This document shows, piece by piece, positions 1 to 8,894 of a stretch of DNA of 64,000 nucleotides. The number at the start of each line of letters is the position of its first letter. The first letter of the stretch is position 1. The translations under genes were made by a program, and so were the position numbers. The notes beneath the pieces were generated by a model. That model ran no database searches. It was not told the DNA's origin and saw nothing but the letters and a program-made list of their open reading frames with translations. The DNA comes from Paracoccus lichenicola (lineage in GTDB: Bacteria; Pseudomonadota; Alphaproteobacteria; Rhodobacterales; Rhodobacteraceae): NCBI RefSeq assembly GCF_009708075.1, contig NZ_WMBT01000006.1, positions 62,001 to 126,000 of the forward strand, written 5' to 3'.

Positions 1-1284
1 GGTCTGGTCGAACAGCGCAACGCCCGCCTTGCCCGGCAGGCGGCCGAGCGCCAGGCCGCGGCAGAGGCCGCGCGCGCTGCCGAAGAAGCAGCGGCTGCGG
101 CTGCGGAAGAAGCAGAGGAGCGCCGCCTGACGGCCGAGCGCGCGGCAGCCGAGGAAGCCCGCCGGGCCGAACGGGCCGCGGCGGAAGAAGCCGAACGGCA
201 GGCGGAGGCGGAGCAACAGGCCGAGGCGGAACGGGAGGAAGCTGCCGAGCGGCGAGAGGCTGCGGCACGCCGCGAAGCCGCCGAACGCGAGGCCGAGGAG
301 CGTCGGGAAGCCGAGGCCCAGGCCGAGGAAGAACGACGCGCGGCAGAGACCGAACGCGAGGCCGAGGAAGAACGCCGGGCAGCCGAAGCCCGCGCTGCCG
401 AAGAAGCAGCGGAACGCGAGCGGGCCGAGGCCGAACGCCGTGAGGCCGAAGCGCAGGCGGCCGAGCGCCGCGCCGAAGAAGAACGGCAGGCGGAAGCCGA
501 ACGCGAGGCCGAGGAAGAACGCCAGGCAGCGGAAGCCCGCCAGGCCGAGGAGGAGCGCCGCGCCGCCGCCGAGGCGGCTGAACGGGAGGCCGAGGAACGC
601 CGCGCCGCTGCCGAACGCGAAGCTGCCGAACGCGAGGCCGCAGCCGAAGCGGCGCGCCAGCAGGCCCTGGCGGATGCGCTGCGCGAGGCGCAGGACGGCA
701 GCGCCGGGGCCGAGGGCACGGACACCGCCTCGACGGGTGACGCGGTGGGCGGCGACAGCCAGATGATCGACGGCGGGTCGGGGGCCTCGGCCGCGCAGGA
801 TCCGCTGGCGGCGGCGCTTGCGGGCGCGATGTCGGGCGGTGCGGCAACGAACGACGCGGGGACCGACGCGGGCGGGTTCGTGGAACCGATGCAGCTTGCG
901 CCGTCACCCATCCGCCCGACGCCGCTGGAGGGCATCGACATGTCCAGCCTGTCCGAGGCGCAGCCCTTGTCGCTGGCCGAAAAGGACGCCTTCCGCACGG
1001 CCCTGCGCCAGTGCTGGAACGAAGGCGCGCTGTCGGTCGAGGCTTCGCGGATGTCGGTCTCGGTCGGCTTCAGCATGACCGCCGATGGCAGGCCCATCGA
1101 GACCAGCCTGCGGATCGCCGATTACCGCGGCGGATCGGAAGGCGGCGCCCGGCACGCCTTCGAGGTCGCGCGGCGGGCGATCATGATGTGCGGCGGCGCG
1201 GGCTTTCCCCTGCCCATGGACAAATACGGCCGTTGGCGCGATGTGGTGGTCGAGTTTCGCCCCGACGGGATCGGATTTGACTGA
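1..1284 (+). CDS. tolA: Cell envelope protein TolA, 5' end outside the window
   Basis: The reading frame is open from the first base, so the N-terminal membrane anchor lies outside the window; 427 codons plus a stop are present. TolA links inner-membrane TolQR to TolB and Pal and helps invaginate the outer membrane at division. Residues 1 to about 230 of the visible part are a long Ala/Glu/Arg-rich helix (recurring EREAEEER-like heptads). A Gly/Ser/Asp linker follows, and the last 110 residues form the TolA C-terminal domain, with two cysteines (QCWNEG and MMCGG) typical of that fold. tolB starts 45 bp downstream, so the two are probably cotranscribed. The identification rests on the coiled coil, the C-terminal domain and the neighbours. 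Confidence 0.93.
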   Translation, partial: GLVEQRNARLARQAAERQAAAEAARAAEEAAAAAAEEAEERRLTAERAAAEEARRAERAAAEEAERQAEAEQQAEAEREEAAERREAAARREAAEREAEERREAEAQAEEERRAAETEREAEEERRAAEARAAEEAAERERAEAERREAEAQAAERRAEEERQAEAEREAEEERQAAEARQAEEERRAAAEAAEREAEERRAAAEREAAEREAAAEAARQQALADALREAQDGSAGAEGTDTASTGDAVGGDSQMIDGGSGASAAQDPLAAALAGAMSGGAATNDAGTDAGGFVEPMQLAPSPIRPTPLEGIDMSSLSEAQPLSLAEKDAFRTALRQCWNEGALSVEASRMSVSVGFSMTADGRPIETSLRIADYRGGSEGGARHAFEVARRAIMMCGGAGFPLPMDKYGRWRDVVVEFRPDGIGFD

Positions 1285-1329
1285 CGCCGGGCCAAGGCCC
1301 GGCCCGGTCGCAAGGATGATGAGGACCTG

Positions 1330-2643
1330 ATGCTTCGGACGTTGACTTTGACCCTGTCGATGGCGCTTGCCGCCGCAATGGTGCCCGCCCTGCCCGCCCT
1401 GGCGCAGGACGGTCCCCTGAAGATCGAGATCACCGACGGCGTGACCGAGCCGATGGCCATCGCCATCCCGGCCTTTCACGGCGATGCCGCCGTCGCCCAG
1501 CAGATCCGCGACGTGGTGGCCGCCGACCTGACCGGCACCGGCCTGTTCCGGGAAATCGGGGCGCAGGTCGCGGGCGCCGGCAGCTTTGGCGAGGCCATCG
1601 CCTATGAGGATTGGCGTGCGGTCAGCGCGCAGGCGCTGGTGTCTGCCGAGGTGACGCAGGCGGGTGACGCGATCAGCGTCAAGTTCCGGCTGTATGACGT
1701 TTACGCGGGCCAGGCGCAGGGCGACGGGATGCAGTTCGACGCCCGCGCCAGCGACTGGCGGCGGGCCGCGCACAAGATCGCCGACCAGATCTATGCCCGC
1801 CTGACCGGGGAACAGCCCTATTTCGACAGCCGCGTGGCCTTTGTCCAGGAAACCGGGCCGAAGGACGCGCGGATCAAGCGCATCGGCGTGATGGATTACG
1901 ACGGCCAGAACATCCTGTGGATGACCGACAGTTCGTCGCTGGTGCTGGCGCCGCAGTTTTCCCGCGACGGGCGGCGGCTGGTTTACACCAGCTTCGACAG
2001 CGGCTTCCCGCAGATCCGGGTGATGGAGGTGGCGACCGTCACGTCCCGCGCGCTGACGCAGGACGGAAACAGCATGGCGTTCTCGCCGCGCTTCAGCCCG
2101 GACGGGCGCTGGATCGCCTATTCCCGCGAACAGGGCGGCAACACCGACATCTGGCTGATGGACGCGGCATCGGGCGCGCAGCGTCCGCTGGTGCAGTCGC
2201 CCGCCATCGACACCGCGCCCAGCTTCAGCCCCGACGGGCAGCGGATCGTGTTCGAATCCGACCGCTCGGGCAGTCCGCAGCTGTATATCGTGGGCGTGAA
2301 CGGGGGCGAGCCGACCCGGATCAGCTTTGGCGAGGGGCGCTATGGTTCGCCCGCCTGGTCGCCCAAGGGCGACCTGATCGCCTTCGCCAAGCAGGTGGGC
2401 GAGCGGTTCCACATCGCCACCATGCGCACCGACGGTTCGGCCGAAAAGACCCTGACCGAATCTTTTCTTGACGAGTCCCCCACCTGGGCACCCAATGGCC
2501 GCGTGGTGATGTTCACGCGGGTGGCGCCGGGCGGCAACGGCCAGCCGCGCCTGCATTCGGTGGACATCACCGGGCGCAACATGCGACCGCTGAGCCTTGA
2601 CTTTGCCGCCTCGGATCCCTCTTGGGGTCCCTTGATGCCCTGA
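1330..2643 (+). CDS. tolB: Tol-Pal system protein TolB
   Basis: Periplasmic beta-propeller protein that binds Pal and the TolA/TolQR motor to keep the outer membrane tethered. The 437-residue product has a Sec signal peptide of about 25 residues ending in ALAQ. It continues with an N-terminal alpha/beta domain (to about residue 160) and a propeller with repeated blades of the type FSPDGRWIAYSR and FSPDGQRIVFESD. Length matches the family. It sits between tolA and pal, the usual order. No promoter is obvious in the short gap after tolA. Confidence 0.97.
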   Translation: MLRTLTLTLSMALAAAMVPALPALAQDGPLKIEITDGVTEPMAIAIPAFHGDAAVAQQIRDVVAADLTGTGLFREIGAQVAGAGSFGEAIAYEDWRAVSAQALVSAEVTQAGDAISVKFRLYDVYAGQAQGDGMQFDARASDWRRAAHKIADQIYARLTGEQPYFDSRVAFVQETGPKDARIKRIGVMDYDGQNILWMTDSSSLVLAPQFSRDGRRLVYTSFDSGFPQIRVMEVATVTSRALTQDGNSMAFSPRFSPDGRWIAYSREQGGNTDIWLMDAASGAQRPLVQSPAIDTAPSFSPDGQRIVFESDRSGSPQLYIVGVNGGEPTRISFGEGRYGSPAWSPKGDLIAFAKQVGERFHIATMRTDGSAEKTLTESFLDESPTWAPNGRVVMFTRVAPGGNGQPRLHSVDITGRNMRPLSLDFAASDPSWGPLMP

Positions 2644-2667
2644 AGCCCGCGCCGGAAGGATAACCCG

Positions 2668-3207
2668 ATGATCGTCTGGAAGAAACCCGTTGCCGCCGCC
2701 CTGCTGCTGACCCTGGCCGCCTGCGCGCAGCCCGCGCCGCCGGTCACCCAGGCGGCGGTCGTGGACCCTTATGCCGCGGCGGGGGGCGGGGCGCTGTATC
2801 AGGGCGATCTGGCCGGCGGCACCCTGGGGGCCGAGGCGACGGCGCAGTACTTCAACGACACCGTTGGCAACACCGTCCTGTTCGCGGCGAACCAGACCGC
2901 CCTGACCGCCGAGGCGCGCGGCATCCTGGCGCGGCAGGCGCAATGGCTGAACACGCATACGAACTTCAACGCCGTGGTCCAGGGCCATGCCGAGGAAACG
3001 GGGACCCGCGAATACAACCTGGCGCTTGGCGCGCGGCGTGCCAGCGCGGTGCAGGAATACCTGATCGCCCAGGGCGTCGGAACGGACCGGATCCGCACGC
3101 TGAGCTTCGGCAAGGAACGCCCGCGCGCCGTTTGTTCGGACGAGGGCTGCTATGCCCAGAACCGCCGCGTCGTGACCGTGGTCAGCGCCACGGGGGCCGG
3201 ATCGTGA
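2668..3207 (+). CDS. pal: Peptidoglycan-associated lipoprotein Pal
   Basis: Outer-membrane lipoprotein that binds peptidoglycan through an OmpA-like domain and partners TolB. The N terminus has a lipobox LAAC with Cys19 as the lipidated residue. Residues about 60-175 are the OmpA_C domain, with the conserved stretch NLALGARRASAVQEYL and the terminal NRRV motif. The 179-residue length is normal. The stop codon overlaps the GTG start of cpoB by three bases, showing a translationally coupled operon. Confidence 0.97.
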   Translation: MIVWKKPVAAALLLTLAACAQPAPPVTQAAVVDPYAAAGGGALYQGDLAGGTLGAEATAQYFNDTVGNTVLFAANQTALTAEARGILARQAQWLNTHTNFNAVVQGHAEETGTREYNLALGARRASAVQEYLIAQGVGTDRIRTLSFGKERPRAVCSDEGCYAQNRRVVTVVSATGAGS

Positions 3208-4109
3208 TCGCCCGGGCCATCGCCGCTGCCGCCCTGGCCGTGGCGGTGGCATTGCCCGCCTTTGCCGAGGAACCGACGCTGGCCGACCTGCGGGCGGACC
3301 TGACGGATCTGCGCGGCCAGTTGCAGACGCTGCGGTCGGAACTTGTCGCCTCGGGCGCGGCGGGCTTCCAGGCGGCGGGCGGGGATACGGCCATCGACCG
3401 CATGAACGCCATGGAACAGCGGCTGGCCCGGCTGACCGACCGGACCGAGCAGCTGGGCAACCGCATCGACCGGATCGTGGCCGACGGCAGCCGCCGCATC
3501 GCCGATCTGGAATTCCGCCTGTGCGAGATGGACGAAGGCTGCGACCTGGCGGCCTTGACCATGCAGGATCTGGGCCGCAGCGGCAGTCCCGTCCCGAACC
3601 TCGGTCCGGCCACCCCGCAGGCCGGCGGCAGCGCAAAGCCGGTGGCCGCAGGCGAACAGGCCGGTTTCGACGCGGCCCAGCAGGTCATGGCCGGCGGAGA
3701 CTTCCGCCGCGCCGCCGCCATGTTCGGGGCGCTGGCCGAAACCTATGCGGGCGGCGCGCTGACCGCCGAGGCGCTGTTCCTGCGCGGCGCGGCGCTGGAC
3801 AGCGCGGGCGACACCAAGGGCGCGGCGGCGGCCTGGCTGGAGGGGTTCGCCGCCGCTCCCGATGGGCCGCGCGCCGCCGAAAGCCTGCTGGGCCTTGCCC
3901 GCGTCATCGCGGATGACGGGGACCCGACCGCGGCCTGCCTGTATCTGGCCGAGATCCCCGCGCGCTTTCCGGGCACCCCCCCTGCCGCCGAGGCCGAGAC
4001 GCGGCTGAGCCGCCTTGCCTGCAGCAGCAACGATCTGGGGCTGGCCGCCGAAGGCGCGGCGGATCCCGAGGCCCTCGAACCCGAGGCCGATCTGGCCGAA
4101 CCCCGATAA
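3204..4109 (+). CDS. cpoB: Cell division coordinator CpoB (YbgF)
   Basis: Periplasmic protein that links the Tol machine with peptidoglycan synthesis at the septum. I take the GTG at 3204, which overlaps the pal stop (GTGA) and leads straight into a 21-residue signal peptide ending AFA. This start gives 301 residues. Residues about 25-95 are a heptad-rich coiled coil (LADLRADLTDLRGQLQTL), the YbgF trimerisation domain. From about 150 there are TPR-like helical repeats (DFRRAAAMFGALAETY and following). Fourth gene of the Tol-Pal operon. Confidence 0.93.
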   Translation: MIARAIAAAALAVAVALPAFAEEPTLADLRADLTDLRGQLQTLRSELVASGAAGFQAAGGDTAIDRMNAMEQRLARLTDRTEQLGNRIDRIVADGSRRIADLEFRLCEMDEGCDLAALTMQDLGRSGSPVPNLGPATPQAGGSAKPVAAGEQAGFDAAQQVMAGGDFRRAAAMFGALAETYAGGALTAEALFLRGAALDSAGDTKGAAAAWLEGFAAAPDGPRAAESLLGLARVIADDGDPTAACLYLAEIPARFPGTPPAAEAETRLSRLACSSNDLGLAAEGAADPEALEPEADLAEPR

Positions 4110-4113
4110 GCCC

Positions 4114-5349
4114 ATGACCCTGCCTGCCGCCGATCCCGCCTTTTGCATCCATGCCGCGCTGGACCGGCTGGCCGCCGACATGCCCGCGCTTGGCGTCGCC
4201 GTGTCGGGGGGCGGCGATTCGGTGGCGCTGATGCACATGGCGGCGGACTGGTCACGCGGGCGCAGGATCATGGTGGCGACCGTCGATCACGGGTTGCGTC
4301 CCGAAAGCGCGGCCGAGGCGCGGCAGGTCGCCCGCGCCGCCCGAGCGCTTGGCCTGCCCCATGCCACCCTGCTGTGGCAGCGCGGGACCGAGACCGGGAA
4401 CCTGATGGCCAACGCGCGCGACGCGCGGTTGCGACTGCTGGCCGGATGGGCGCAGCGCAACGGCTTGCCCGCCGTCCTGCTGGGCCACACGGCCGATGAC
4501 CAGGCGGAAACGCTGCTGATGCGGCTGGCGCGCGGATCGGGGATCGACGGGCTGGCCTCGATGGCGGAATGGCGCGACCGCTTCGGCATCCGCTGGCTGC
4601 GCCCCATGCTGGGCGCCGGGCGCCAGGATCTGCGCGACTGGCTGGCCGCGCGCGGCATCGCCTGGGCCGACGACCCCAGCAACGAGAACGAGGATTTCGA
4701 CCGCATCCGCATCCGCAAGGCCATTGCCTCGGTCGGCCTGGACATTTCCGCGCTGGCGCGTGCGGCCAATCACATCGGGGAAGCGCGCGACGCATTGTCG
4801 CACTATGCCGCCCATGCGGCGCGCGACGTGGCCATCCACGACGGCAGCCTGACCCTGCTGCGCCGCGCCTATGGGGACGCCCCGCCCGAGATTCGCCGGC
4901 GGCTGATCGTCGCGGCCTGCCGCTGGATCACCGGCGCCGACTATCCGCCGCGCCGCAATACCGTGCTGCACGCGCTGAATTCGATCGCGACCGGCCACCG
5001 CGTCACCCTGGACGGCACCCTGATCGAACCCGCAGGCGACCGGATCCGCCTGTTTCGAGAGGCTGCCGCGGCCTTGCGCGCCCCCCACAGCCAGGGCGAG
5101 ATCTGGGACAATCGCTGGAAGATCAGCGGCTTGAAGCCCGGCCAGCATGTCGCGGCCCTTGGCATGGGGGAAGTGGCGCGCGTCAAGTGGCGCTTGTCGG
5201 GCCTTGGCCGGGACGAGGCCGCCGCCTCGCCCGCCGTGTGGGAAGGGGACCGGCTGGTCGCCGCGCCGCTGGTCGCGCGGGCAGCCCCCTACGAGGTGCG
5301 GCCCCTGCGCAGTGCCGCAGATTTCCACAGGCTGGTAATGGCGCATTGA
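4114..5349 (+). CDS. tilS: tRNA(Ile)-lysidine synthetase TilS
   Basis: Converts the wobble cytidine of the CAU-anticodon tRNA-Ile to lysidine, so that it reads AUA. The ATP pyrophosphatase P-loop SGGGDS is at residues 31-36, and HTADDQAETLLMRLARGSG, the usual second family motif, lies near residue 128. The start at 4114 is 4 bp after the cpoB stop. 411 residues is within the family range. The linkage Tol-Pal-cpoB-tilS-ftsH is common in alphaproteobacteria. Confidence 0.95.
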   Translation: MTLPAADPAFCIHAALDRLAADMPALGVAVSGGGDSVALMHMAADWSRGRRIMVATVDHGLRPESAAEARQVARAARALGLPHATLLWQRGTETGNLMANARDARLRLLAGWAQRNGLPAVLLGHTADDQAETLLMRLARGSGIDGLASMAEWRDRFGIRWLRPMLGAGRQDLRDWLAARGIAWADDPSNENEDFDRIRIRKAIASVGLDISALARAANHIGEARDALSHYAAHAARDVAIHDGSLTLLRRAYGDAPPEIRRRLIVAACRWITGADYPPRRNTVLHALNSIATGHRVTLDGTLIEPAGDRIRLFREAAAALRAPHSQGEIWDNRWKISGLKPGQHVAALGMGEVARVKWRLSGLGRDEAAASPAVWEGDRLVAAPLVARAAPYEVRPLRSAADFHRLVMAH

Positions 5350-5406
5350 ACACGCGCCGATAATCCCTATTTTCAGTTCAAACCGCTTTTCGCCGGAGGT
5401 CCCGCT

Positions 5407-7296
5407 TTGGGCAACGCACGAAACCTCGCCTTCTGGGTCGTCCTGTTCCTGATGATCCTGGCGCTGTTCAATCTGTTCAGCGACGGCGCGACGACCATGA
5501 ACAGCCGGCAGATCAGCTATTCGGATTTCATCCAACGCGTCGATAATGACCAGGTTTCCGCCGTCACCATCGACGGCGAGGAACTGGCGATCACCGGCAC
5601 CGACGGCAACCAGTATGCCACCATCCGCCCGCAGGGCGAGGACATCTCGGACCGCCTGATTGCCAAGAACGTCGATGTGAAGGTCGTCCGCCAGCAGCAG
5701 TCGGGCTTCATGTCCCTGCTGGGCGTCTGGCTGCCCTTCATCCTGCTGATCGGCGTCTGGATCTTCTTCATGAACCGGATGCAGGGCGGCGGCAAAGGCG
5801 GGGCCATGGGCTTTGGCAAGTCGCGCGCCAAATTGCTGACCGAAAAGCATGGTCGGGTGACATTCGACGACGTGGCGGGCATCGACGAGGCCAAGGAAGA
5901 ACTGGAAGAAATCGTCGAATTCCTGCGCAATCCGCAGAAATTCAGCCGCCTGGGCGGCAAGATTCCGAAAGGCGCGCTGCTGGTCGGCCCTCCGGGCACG
6001 GGCAAGACCCTGCTGGCCCGCGCCATCGCGGGCGAGGCGGGCGTGCCCTTCTTCACCATCTCGGGTTCGGACTTCGTGGAAATGTTCGTGGGCGTCGGTG
6101 CGTCCCGTGTCCGCGACATGTTCGAGCAGGCCAAGAAATCCGCCCCCTGCATCGTCTTCATCGACGAGATCGACGCCGTGGGCCGCGCCCGTGGCGTGGG
6201 CATCGGCGGCGGCAACGACGAACGCGAACAGACCCTGAACCAGTTGCTGGTGGAAATGGACGGGTTCGAGGCCAACGAGGGCATCATCATCGTCGCCGCC
6301 ACCAACCGCCGCGACGTTCTGGACCCTGCCCTGCTGCGTCCCGGCCGCTTCGACCGCCAGATCCATGTCCCGAACCCCGACATCAAGGGACGCGAGAAGA
6401 TTCTGTCTGTCCATGCCCGCAAGGTGCCGGTCGGTCCCGACGTGGACCTGCGAATCATCGCGCGCGGCACGCCCGGTTTCTCTGGCGCGGACCTGATGAA
6501 CCTGGTGAACGAGGCCGCCCTGACGGCCGCCCGCATCGGCCGGCGCTTCGTCAGCATGGAAGACTTCGAGAATGCCAAGGACAAGGTCATGCTGGGCGTC
6601 GAACGCCGCAGCATGGTCCTGACGCCCGAGCAGAAGGAAAAGACCGCCTATCACGAGGCGGGCCACGCGGTCGTGGGCCTGTCGCTGCCCAAGTGCGACC
6701 CCGTGTACAAGGCCACGATCATCCCGCGCGGCGGCGCGTTGGGGATGGTGGTGTCCCTGCCCGAGATGGACCGCCTGAACTTTCACAAGGACGAGGCCAA
6801 GCAGAAGCTGACCATGACCATGGCCGGCAAGGCCGCCGAGATCATCAAGTATGGCGAGGAAGGCGTGTCGAACGGCCCCGCCGGCGACATCCAGCAGGCC
6901 AGCGCCCTGGCCCGCGCGATGGTGATGCGGTGGGGCATGTCCGACAAGGTCGGCAACATCGACTATGCCGAGGCGCACGAGGGTTACAACGGCTCGACCG
7001 GCGGCTTCTCGATCTCGGCCGCGACCAAGGAGCTGATCGAACAGGAAGTCCGCGACCTGATCGAGGAAGCCTATCAGGAAGCCCGCCGCATCCTTCTGGA
7101 AAAGTCCGAGGAATTCGAGCGGATGGCCAAGGGCCTTCTGGAATACGAAACCCTGACGGGAGAGGAGATCGGCAAGATCCTTCGGGGCGAGGCCCTTGGC
7201 GGGGACGACGACACGCCGGGCAGCCTGATCCCCTCGGTCACGGCGATCCCCAAGGCGGGCAAGCCCGCCCCCGGCGGCGACCCCGCCCCGGCATGA
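5407..7296 (+). CDS. ftsH: ATP-dependent zinc metalloprotease FtsH
   Basis: Membrane-anchored AAA+ protease that degrades unneeded membrane and regulatory proteins. It starts with TTG at 5407 behind a GGAGG Shine-Dalgarno about 8 bp upstream. Two membrane segments lie at about residues 7-24 and 100-121, with a periplasmic loop between. Walker A GPPGTGKT is near residue 194, Walker [13 protein letters not shown] follows, and the second region of homology contains [10 protein letters not shown]. The zinc site HEAGH is near residue 416. Length of 629 is normal. A rho-independent terminator follows directly. Confidence 0.98.
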   Translation: MGNARNLAFWVVLFLMILALFNLFSDGATTMNSRQISYSDFIQRVDNDQVSAVTIDGEELAITGTDGNQYATIRPQGEDISDRLIAKNVDVKVVRQQQSGFMSLLGVWLPFILLIGVWIFFMNRMQGGGKGGAMGFGKSRAKLLTEKHGRVTFDDVAGIDEAKEELEEIVEFLRNPQKFSRLGGKIPKGALLVGPPGTGKTLLARAIAGEAGVPFFTISGSDFVEMFVGVGASRVRDMFEQAKKSAPCIVFIDEIDAVGRARGVGIGGGNDEREQTLNQLLVEMDGFEANEGIIIVAATNRRDVLDPALLRPGRFDRQIHVPNPDIKGREKILSVHARKVPVGPDVDLRIIARGTPGFSGADLMNLVNEAALTAARIGRRFVSMEDFENAKDKVMLGVERRSMVLTPEQKEKTAYHEAGHAVVGLSLPKCDPVYKATIIPRGGALGMVVSLPEMDRLNFHKDEAKQKLTMTMAGKAAEIIKYGEEGVSNGPAGDIQQASALARAMVMRWGMSDKVGNIDYAEAHEGYNGSTGGFSISAATKELIEQEVRDLIEEAYQEARRILLEKSEEFERMAKGLLEYETLTGEEIGKILRGEALGGDDDTPGSLIPSVTAIPKAGKPAPGGDPAPA

Positions 7297-7305
7297 CACG
7301 GAACG

Positions 7306-7334
7306 ACCCCGGCCCTCGCGCCGGGGTTTCTCTT
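7306..7334 (+). terminator. Rho-independent terminator after ftsH
   Basis: Perfect 8-bp stem ACCCCGGC/GCCGGGGT with a 6-nt loop, followed by the T-rich run TTCTCTTT. It begins 10 bp after the ftsH stop. Confidence 0.8.
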
Positions 7335-7390
7335 TGGTCTTGCACCGCCGTGCCGCCCGGTGCATCCCCCTGCCAGCAATGGAGGGTCCG

Positions 7391-7690
7391 ATGCAGATCG
7401 ACGACATCCCGGACATGGCGACGCTGCGCGCCCATATTGATGCGCTGGACGAACGGCTGGTGGGCCTTCTGGCGCAGCGCCACGCCCTGATCGCCCAGGC
7501 GGCCCGCATCAAGAAACGCATCGGCCTGCCCGCCCGGATCGACGACCGGGTCGAGGAAGTGGTCGCAAATGCGGGCCGTCACGCCGCATCGCGCGGGCTG
7601 GACCGGGCGCTGATCGAGAATATCTGGCGGCAACTGGTCGAAGCCGCCATTGCGCAGGAAGACCGCTATCTGAACGGAGACCGCCCGTGA
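7391..7690 (+). CDS. Chorismate mutase, AroQ class
   Basis: Small all-helical enzyme that rearranges chorismate to prephenate for phenylalanine and tyrosine synthesis. I chose the ATG at 7391, which has GGAGG 6 bp upstream; longer in-frame starts have no support. The 99-residue product shows the AroQ pattern: [19 protein letters not shown] in helix 1, a basic AARIKKRIG segment and a C-terminal helix [13 protein letters not shown] with the expected Gln/Glu position. An isochorismate pyruvate lyase (PchB-like) activity cannot be excluded from sequence. The stop overlaps the folD start (GTGA), so the two genes are coupled. Confidence 0.85.
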   Translation: MQIDDIPDMATLRAHIDALDERLVGLLAQRHALIAQAARIKKRIGLPARIDDRVEEVVANAGRHAASRGLDRALIENIWRQLVEAAIAQEDRYLNGDRP

Positions 7691-8580
7691 CCGCATCCCT
7701 GCCCATCACCGCGAAACTGATCGACGGCAAGGCCTTTGCCGCCCACCTGCGCGCCCGCATTGGGACGGAAGTGGCGGCGATGAAGGCCCAGGGCATCACC
7801 CCCGGCCTGGCCGTGGTGCTGGTGGGCGAGGATCCCGCCAGCCAGGTCTATGTCCGGTCCAAGGGCCGCATGACGCGCGAAGTCGGCATGAATTCCCTTG
7901 AACACCGCTTGCCCGCCGACACGCCGCAAGCCGACCTGCTGGCGCTGATCGACCGGCTGAACGCCGACCCCGCGGTCAACGGCATCCTGGTGCAACTGCC
8001 CCTGCCCCGGCACATGGACGAAGCGGCCGTGATCAACGCCATCGACCCCGCCAAGGACGTGGACGGGTTCCACATCCTGAATGTCGGACGGCTGGCGACA
8101 GGCCAGAAGGCGATGGTGCCCTGCACGCCCCTGGGCTGCCTGATGCTGCTGCGCGCCCATCTGGGAGACCTGTCGGGCAAGAACGCCCTGGTGATCGGGC
8201 GCAGCAATATCGTGGGCAAGCCCATGGCCCAGCTTCTGCTGCGCGACAGCGCGACGGTAACGGTGGCCCATTCCCGGACCGCGAACCTGCCCGCGTTGTG
8301 CCGCCAAGCCGACATCGTGGTGGCCGCCGTGGGACGCGCGCGCTTCGTGCAGGGCGACTGGATCAAGCCGGGCGCAGTGGTGATCGACGTGGGCATCAAC
8401 CGCACCGACGACGGGCTTGTGGGCGATGTCGATTTCGATTCTGCTGCCCCTGTCGCGGGCGCGATCACCCCGGTGCCGGGCGGCGTCGGCCCGATGACCA
8501 TCGCCTGCCTGCTGGCGAACACCTTGACCGCGACAGCGCGTGCCAATGGCCTGCCCGATCCCAAAGGGCTGACGCCTTGA
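7687..8580 (+). CDS. folD: Methylenetetrahydrofolate dehydrogenase/cyclohydrolase FolD
   Basis: Bifunctional cytosolic enzyme interconverting 5,10-methylene-, methenyl- and 10-formyl-tetrahydrofolate. It starts with GTG at 7687, overlapping the chorismate mutase stop. [14 protein letters not shown] carries the catalytic Tyr and Lys. The Rossmann part has [13 protein letters not shown], and the C-terminal signature [10 protein letters not shown] is intact. 297 residues is the normal length. It supplies one-carbon units to the purine enzymes found elsewhere in the window (purU, purQ). Confidence 0.97.
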   Translation: MTASLPITAKLIDGKAFAAHLRARIGTEVAAMKAQGITPGLAVVLVGEDPASQVYVRSKGRMTREVGMNSLEHRLPADTPQADLLALIDRLNADPAVNGILVQLPLPRHMDEAAVINAIDPAKDVDGFHILNVGRLATGQKAMVPCTPLGCLMLLRAHLGDLSGKNALVIGRSNIVGKPMAQLLLRDSATVTVAHSRTANLPALCRQADIVVAAVGRARFVQGDWIKPGAVVIDVGINRTDDGLVGDVDFDSAAPVAGAITPVPGGVGPMTIACLLANTLTATARANGLPDPKGLTP

Positions 8581-8640
8581 GGCCAAAGCCGGGGGTTTTG
8601 CACCCCCAGCCTGCCGCAAGGCGGCAGGCGTTCGCCGCTG

Positions 8641-8663
8641 AAAAAGGTCCACTGGACCTTTTT
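8641..8663 (-). repeat. REP-like palindrome, copy 1
   Basis: 23-nt perfect inverted repeat: 11-nt arms AAAAAGGTCCA and TGGACCTTTTT around one central base, read on the minus strand. It is embedded in a longer conserved unit (AAATATCC, GGGGTGAG, GCGCCCGG, palindrome, CAGCGGCGAACG) that also occurs at about 20428-20490, 58932-58983 and 63197-63260. Confidence 0.85.
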
Positions 8664-8711
8664 CCGGGCGCGGCTCACCCCGCGGGATATTTGTTGTCCA
8701 AAGCAGGACAC

Positions 8712-8817
8712 TTTACCATTTCTCAACCATTTGGCGGCATTCTGATCTTACGGTACAGGCGGGGACGCCGATGACCGTGTCCGAAGCGGGCGCCCCATCC
8801 TCTCGCAGGATGGGGCG
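8712..8817 (+). ncRNA. Candidate small RNA gene, copy A
   Basis: A degenerate CtrA-like box (TTTACCATTTCTCAACC, 8712-8728) is followed after exactly 21 bp by a 28-nt block (8750-8777) identical to one at 20344-20371 on the other strand. The block leads into a perfect 10-bp stem CGCCCCATCC/GGATGGGGCG (8791-8817) and a TTCCTCGTT tract. Identical spacing, identity of the block and a terminator at the end point to a short transcript, probably starting near 8750. No match to a known RNA family is recognised. It could instead be a short leader peptide (ATG at 8771). Confidence 0.45.
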
Positions 8818-8894
8818 TTCCTCGTTCCTGCATTGGACCCCAAATATCCCGGGGGAGTCGCGCATGGCGCGACGGGGGCAGCGCCCCCTGCCCG

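Larger units (their letters stand above)
8581..8894. other. folD/ruvB convergent gap with REP-like unit and candidate sRNA
   Basis: 314 bp between two convergent genes. From left to right: a GC hairpin around CCTGCCGC/GCGGCAGG (about 8610-8629), a REP-like palindrome (8641-8663), a GGATATTT box, a degenerate CtrA-like box (8712-8728), a 28-nt conserved block (8750-8777) and a perfect terminator hairpin (8791-8817). A CCCGGGGGAG/GGGGGCAGCGCCCCC segment then runs up to the ruvB stop. I see no supported protein gene: the longest frame (from 8771) has no Shine-Dalgarno and runs through the hairpins. Confidence 0.7.

Noticed and set aside
1..700. Tandem DNA repeat or CRISPR-like periodicity
   Set aside because: It is the Ala/Glu/Arg coiled coil of TolA: repeats are at protein level, irregular in DNA and without spacers.
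904..3636. 910-codon frame antisense to the tol genes
   Set aside because: Low-complexity, Arg/Gly/Pro-rich translation without motifs; the opposite strand has clear tolA-tolB-pal-cpoB.
4252..7521. Long minus-strand frame over tilS and ftsH
   Set aside because: Shadow of real genes; no Shine-Dalgarno and no family features.
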